From assembly GCA_002793035.1 (NCBI GenBank), contig PFPL01000041.1:1-33852 (forward strand): a stretch of 33,852 nucleotides of DNA. Reading direction: 5' to 3'. The notes under the pieces were generated by a model. The model made no database searches and had not been told where the DNA came from. It saw nothing but the letters and a program-made list of their open reading frames with translations. This document shows positions 31,693-33,852 of the stretch, one piece after another. Position 1 is the first letter of the stretch, and the number at the start of each line of letters is the position of its first letter. The DNA is from Candidatus Magasanikbacteria bacterium CG_4_10_14_0_2_um_filter_33_14. GTDB lineage: Bacteria; Patescibacteriota; Patescibacteriia; Magasanikbacterales; UBA922. A program made the translations under genes and the position numbers.

Positions 31693-31890
31693 ATGTGATG
31701 ACCGCCCGACGTCCCGACCTAAGTCGGGGCTATCCCGCGATGTGATGATCGTTTGAAGTCCTAACAACTAAAACTAAGTCAAGACTATTCTACGATATTT
31801 TGTTATTACTACCAACGTCCCGATTGACCGGAATTATCCCACGATATATTATATCGCCCAATACCCCATCAGGACTATATTGTAGTATTT
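31683..31890. repeat. Degenerate tandem repeat seeded on the tRNA-fMet 5' end
   Basis: CTATCCCGCGATGTGATGA occurs exactly at 31683-31701 and 31730-31748 (period 47). Weaker copies begin near 31785 (CTATTCTACGAT), 31834 (TTATCCCACGAT) and perhaps 31875. Units are 41-55 bases, and several include GTCCCGAC...AAGTCGGG. The first copy overlaps nucleotides 1-10 of tRNA-fMet. It fills most of the 223-base spacer to tRNA-Gly(TCC). It probably arose by duplication and decay. Confidence 0.75.
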
Positions 31891-31915
31891 CTTTAATGTG
31901 ATTAAACACATTTAG

Positions 31916-31988
31916 AGCGGATGACCGGAATCGAACCGGCGTCATCGGCTTGGAAGGCCGAGATAATAAACCATTATACGACATCCGC
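31916..31988 (-). tRNA. tRNA-Gly (anticodon TCC)
   Basis: 73 bases: acceptor GCGGATG / CATCCGC, anticodon arm TCGGC CTTCCAA GCCGA, T arm GGTTCGATTCC, discriminator U, no encoded CCA. It is the first of the three-tRNA transcript, 20-odd bases from the perfect promoter at 32016-32044. Confidence 0.95.
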
Positions 31989-32015
31989 ATATAATAGTAC
32001 TAACGGACGGCTATG

Positions 32016-32044
32016 ATTATATATCATAGTTGATTTTTTGTCAA
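32016..32044 (-). promoter_or_regulatory. Perfect consensus promoter for the tRNA cluster
   Basis: TTGACA (32039-32044), a 17-base spacer and TATAAT (32016-32021). The predicted start near 32009 is about 20 bases before tRNA-Gly(TCC). A perfect match to sigma70 consensus suits tRNA genes. Confidence 0.85.
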
Positions 32045-32073
32045 TCTTTAGCTCAAAATTAATGGTTTAAAAA

Positions 32074-32104
32074 ATAAAAAACACTAGCCACCAACTAGTG
32101 TTTC
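32074..32104 (-). terminator. Intrinsic terminator after the transaldolase gene
   Basis: A stem AAACACTAG / CTAGTGTTT with a 7-base loop is followed on the minus strand by a T-rich stretch. It lies 22 bases past the stop at 32126. Confidence 0.85.
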
Positions 32105-32125
32105 AAATTTCTGCGTAAATCCGCG

Positions 32126-33004
32126 TTATAAGTCCGCTTTCTTCTGCGTCAGAGAATCCCAGTCACTCACAAACTTCTCAAGTCCAGCATCTGTCAAATC
32201 ATGTTGCAAATTATAATCAATAAAATTTTTATCCAGTGCAATATCTTTGAATTCAATATCTTTCAAATCTTTTTTGTCATAAACAAAATTACTATCTGGA
32301 ATTTCTTTATCTCTTTTCCACCACTCTTCTAGGATTTTTAGAGGTGCGGTAATAATATCTACTTCTAGTGCCAAACAAGCTAGAAAATGTTCATAGCTAC
32401 GAATACTAGCTGCCAGTAATTCTACGTGTCCATCACCTTTGCTATAAATTTTTTGAATATTTTCTATCAAACTCATACCATTTTCTTGCTTGTCATCTAG
32501 ACGTCCAATAAATGGTGAAACAAATACATCACCTTTATTTGTACCTGTACTCATATTATAAACAGCAGCAGCTTGTTCTTCTGCAAAACACAATGTCATA
32601 TTTACTTTTATACCTTCTTTTGATAAATCATGCTCTGCCAATAATCCAGCTCCAGTAATTGGCAATTTTATATGAGCATTTGGAATCCATGTGTTCATCT
32701 CTCTTGCTTGTTCCATTATTTTTTCTCTTAGTGTATTTTTGTCAGCATAAACTTCTATTGATATTGATCCATCTGGAATCATAACTTGAATTTCTTCTAC
32801 TACACCTTTATAAAAAGTATTTACATCTTCTGAACTCAGTTTTTCACCCGCGGAAATCTTGGCTTGCAATTCTGGATTCTTAGCAATCAGACTTGGATTG
32901 GTAGTCTGTCCATCAAGAAAACCAAGAAGTTTGATAGCTTCCCTAGTTTCGACAGGGTTACCACTATCGAGAAATATTTTTGTTTTGAGATTTTGTGGTC
33001 GCAT
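32126..33004 (-). CDS. tal: Transaldolase
   Basis: Transaldolase moves dihydroxyacetone units between sugar phosphates in the non-oxidative pentose phosphate pathway. It supplies pentoses for the nucleotide genes nearby. The 292-residue protein shows FLDSGNP (11-17), GQTTNPSL (32-39), IEVYAD (83-88), the Schiff-base Lys113 in NAHIKLPIT, NMTLCFAEEQA, SPFIGRLDD and LLAASIRS. Length lies between the short fructose-6-phosphate aldolase group (about 220) and the E. coli TalB group (about 315). The gene symbol is assigned by family. Confidence 0.92.
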   Translation of the reverse strand: MRPQNLKTKIFLDSGNPVETREAIKLLGFLDGQTTNPSLIAKNPELQAKISAGEKLSSEDVNTFYKGVVEEIQVMIPDGSISIEVYADKNTLREKIMEQAREMNTWIPNAHIKLPITGAGLLAEHDLSKEGIKVNMTLCFAEEQAAAVYNMSTGTNKGDVFVSPFIGRLDDKQENGMSLIENIQKIYSKGDGHVELLAASIRSYEHFLACLALEVDIITAPLKILEEWWKRDKEIPDSNFVYDKKDLKDIEFKDIALDKNFIDYNLQHDLTDAGLEKFVSDWDSLTQKKADL

Positions 33005-33072
33005 ATGTTTTGGTTATTAGTTTATTTGATTATTATAACATGTCAAAAAACAATGACCAAATAACAACAAAC

Positions 33073-33097
33073 AAAAAACTCTCCAAAAAGAGAGTTT
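33073..33097 (-). terminator. Intrinsic terminator after tRNA-Ala
   Basis: AAACTCTC / GAGAGTTT (8 bp, 6-base loop) with a T-run on the minus strand, 6 bases beyond the tRNA 3' end. Confidence 0.85.
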
Positions 33098-33102
33098 TAT
33101 TG

Positions 33103-33176
33103 TGGACCGTACTGGATTCGAACCAGCGACTTCTTCCATGCCATGGAAGCACTCTAGCCAACTGAGCTAACGGCCC
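33103..33176 (-). tRNA. tRNA-Ala (anticodon GGC)
   Basis: 74 bases: acceptor GGGCCGT / ACGGTCC contains the G3-U70 wobble that marks alanine tRNA, with discriminator A73. The anticodon arm is CTTCC ATGGCAT GGAAG, and the T arm is GGTTCGAATCC. CCA is not encoded. It is monocistronic, with a promoter at 33233-33261 and a terminator at 33073-33097. Confidence 0.96.
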
Positions 33177-33191
33177 TTGAAACGCCTAGCC

Positions 33192-33207
33192 TCCCGACGA
33201 GTCGGGA
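33192..33207. repeat. TCCCGAC-GA-GTCGGGA palindrome in the tRNA-Ala leader
   Basis: Perfect 7-bp arms with a 2-base centre, within the predicted 5' leader of pre-tRNA-Ala. The same CCCGAC/GTCGGG palindrome occurs at 2244-2262 and 31713-31728. Confidence 0.7.
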
Positions 33208-33232
33208 AAAGGCCCTTTAAAAACGTAAAAAT

Positions 33233-33261
33233 ATACTAACAAACCAAGAGTTTTTTGTCAA
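33233..33261 (-). promoter_or_regulatory. Promoter for tRNA-Ala
   Basis: TTGACA (33256-33261) is a perfect -35, followed by a 17-base spacer and TAGTAT (33233-33238) with an extended TGT. It lies just before the stop of the TspO gene and predicts a leader of about 50 bases. Confidence 0.65.
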
Positions 33262-33264
33262 AGC

Positions 33265-33747
33265 TTACCAATTCAACATCCAAATTGCAAAATTGAGTAT
33301 TGAAGCAAAAGAAACCCAAGCTAAATATGGTACGAGTAAATAAGCTGCCCAATTGGAAAATTTGTGAAATTTAATAATGGTCATTGATATTGCTAACCAC
33401 AACAACATTATCTCTACAAAAGCCCAAGCAGGACTAAGTAATCCAAAAAATATCGCACTCCACAAAATATTTAATAAAAGTTGTAAAACAAATATTTGTA
33501 ACGCTAGTTTTTTCTTTTTTTGATGAAACATGGTTTTCTTGGTCCAGACTAAATAAACAGCGATACCCATCATCAAAAATAAAATTGTCCAAACAGGTCC
33601 AAAAATCCAGTTTGGTGGATTGAAACTTGGTTTGTTCAAAGTCGTATACCAAGTAGGAATAGAAGCAAAATTAAAAACAGAACCGAGAGCACCAGCAAGC
33701 TGTGTACCCACAATTGAGATTGTTAGTTTTTTGTAATCTATTTTCAT
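33265..33747 (-). CDS. TspO/MBR family membrane protein
   Basis: TspO proteins are small five-helix membrane proteins that bind porphyrins or other hydrophobic ligands; their physiological role is debated. The 160-residue protein has the family signature TWYTTLNKPSFNPPNWIFGPVW (about 32-53), then helices at about 54-70, 80-100, 103-122 and 130-155. It has several conserved Trp/Asn residues (LLLNILWSAIFF; YLVPYLAWVSFASILNFAIW). Length is normal for bacterial TspO. No tetrapyrrole genes are nearby. The region upstream (33748-33852) holds a large palindrome. Confidence 0.93.
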   Translation of the reverse strand: MKIDYKKLTISIVGTQLAGALGSVFNFASIPTWYTTLNKPSFNPPNWIFGPVWTILFLMMGIAVYLVWTKKTMFHQKKKKLALQIFVLQLLLNILWSAIFFGLLSPAWAFVEIMLLWLAISMTIIKFHKFSNWAAYLLVPYLAWVSFASILNFAIWMLNW

Positions 33748-33775
33748 AAATTAATTTTTTAAATTAGTGAATTAA

Positions 33776-33804
33776 CCCTGTGAGTCCTGCGGGACATCAC
33801 AGGG
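33776..33804. repeat. Long palindrome upstream of TspO
   Basis: CCCTGTGA-GTCC / GGAC-A-TCACAGGG forms a 12-bp stem with one bulged A and a 4-base TGCG loop. It is followed by small hairpins (ATGCT...AGCAT, TAGCA...TGCTA) up to about 33833. There is no T-run on the minus strand immediately after, so it may not be a terminator. Confidence 0.6.
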
Positions 33805-33852
33805 CGTCTATGCTATTTAGCATATTTTGCTATAAATCAAATAATTTCAACT

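Noticed and set aside
31683-31890. CRISPR array in the tRNA spacer
   Set aside because: Units are degenerate, of uneven length, and overlap a tRNA; there are no conserved repeats with distinct spacers and no cas genes.
31492-31988. Possible recoded TGA (Gly) as in Gracilibacteria/SR1
   Set aside because: TGA acts as a stop here (for example at 10617-10619) and both tRNA-Gly genes have ordinary anticodons.
31790-31990. Minus-strand ORF across tRNA-Gly(TCC)
   Set aside because: It overlaps the tRNA and the degenerate repeat; the peptide has tRNA-derived character (PVRFRSSA).

Overview
The window looks like a low-GC bacterial chromosome from a streamlined genome, most likely a Patescibacteria/CPR (Parcubacteria-like) lineage. 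That is inferred from gene content and style, not from a marker gene. The reasons are: very AT-rich DNA; short intergenic gaps filled with short degenerate palindromes; many lineage-specific charged or membrane proteins; nucleotide genes for interconversion and salvage; and almost no Shine-Dalgarno motifs upstream of starts. The standard bacterial code fits: TGA is used as a stop, and the two tRNA-Gly genes are ordinary GCC and TCC.

Layout. 1-1860 (minus): an AI-2E family permease cut by the window edge and an RsuA/RluB-type pseudouridine synthase. 1951-4358 (minus): four unrecognised small or charged proteins behind a perfect consensus promoter, closed by a terminator. 4598-6917 (plus): miaB and miaA, which together make ms2i6A37 in tRNA. 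7099-9840 (minus): a large secreted Calx-beta/PKD surface protein with a C-terminal anchor. 10062-12241 (plus): a membrane protein, a SanA/YdcF-like protein and a coiled-coil protein. 12324-14947 (minus): pyrB, pyrI and an ornithine-carbamoyltransferase-like gene, preceded by a leader that resembles the UTP-sensitive pyrL attenuator of enterobacterial pyrBI. 14965-22238 (minus): purB and purA behind a 1531-residue protein joining an M48-type peptidase domain to an ABC1/UbiB-like kinase domain. 22286-23719: guaB, with a promoter-terminator unit upstream. 24061-27423: a predicted zinc metalloprotease, gatB and a membrane protein. 27496-31170 (minus): a dTMP module in transcription order dCMP deaminase, P-loop kinase, dut, thyA, folA, tmk. 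31492-31988: tRNA-Gly(GCC), tRNA-fMet and tRNA-Gly(TCC). 32126-33747: transaldolase, tRNA-Ala(GGC) and TspO.

How the genes fit together. guaB, purA and purB take IMP to GMP and AMP. pyrB and pyrI make carbamoyl-aspartate under allosteric control. The 27.5-31.2 kb cluster covers dCMP and dUTP to dUMP, dUMP to dTMP with folate recycling, and dTMP to dTDP. Three of these nucleotide operons (pyrB, dCMP deaminase, guaB) each have a promoter, a very short ORF and an intrinsic terminator in their leader. The pyrB case is by far the best supported. Together they suggest that translation-coupled attenuation may be a shared control mode here.
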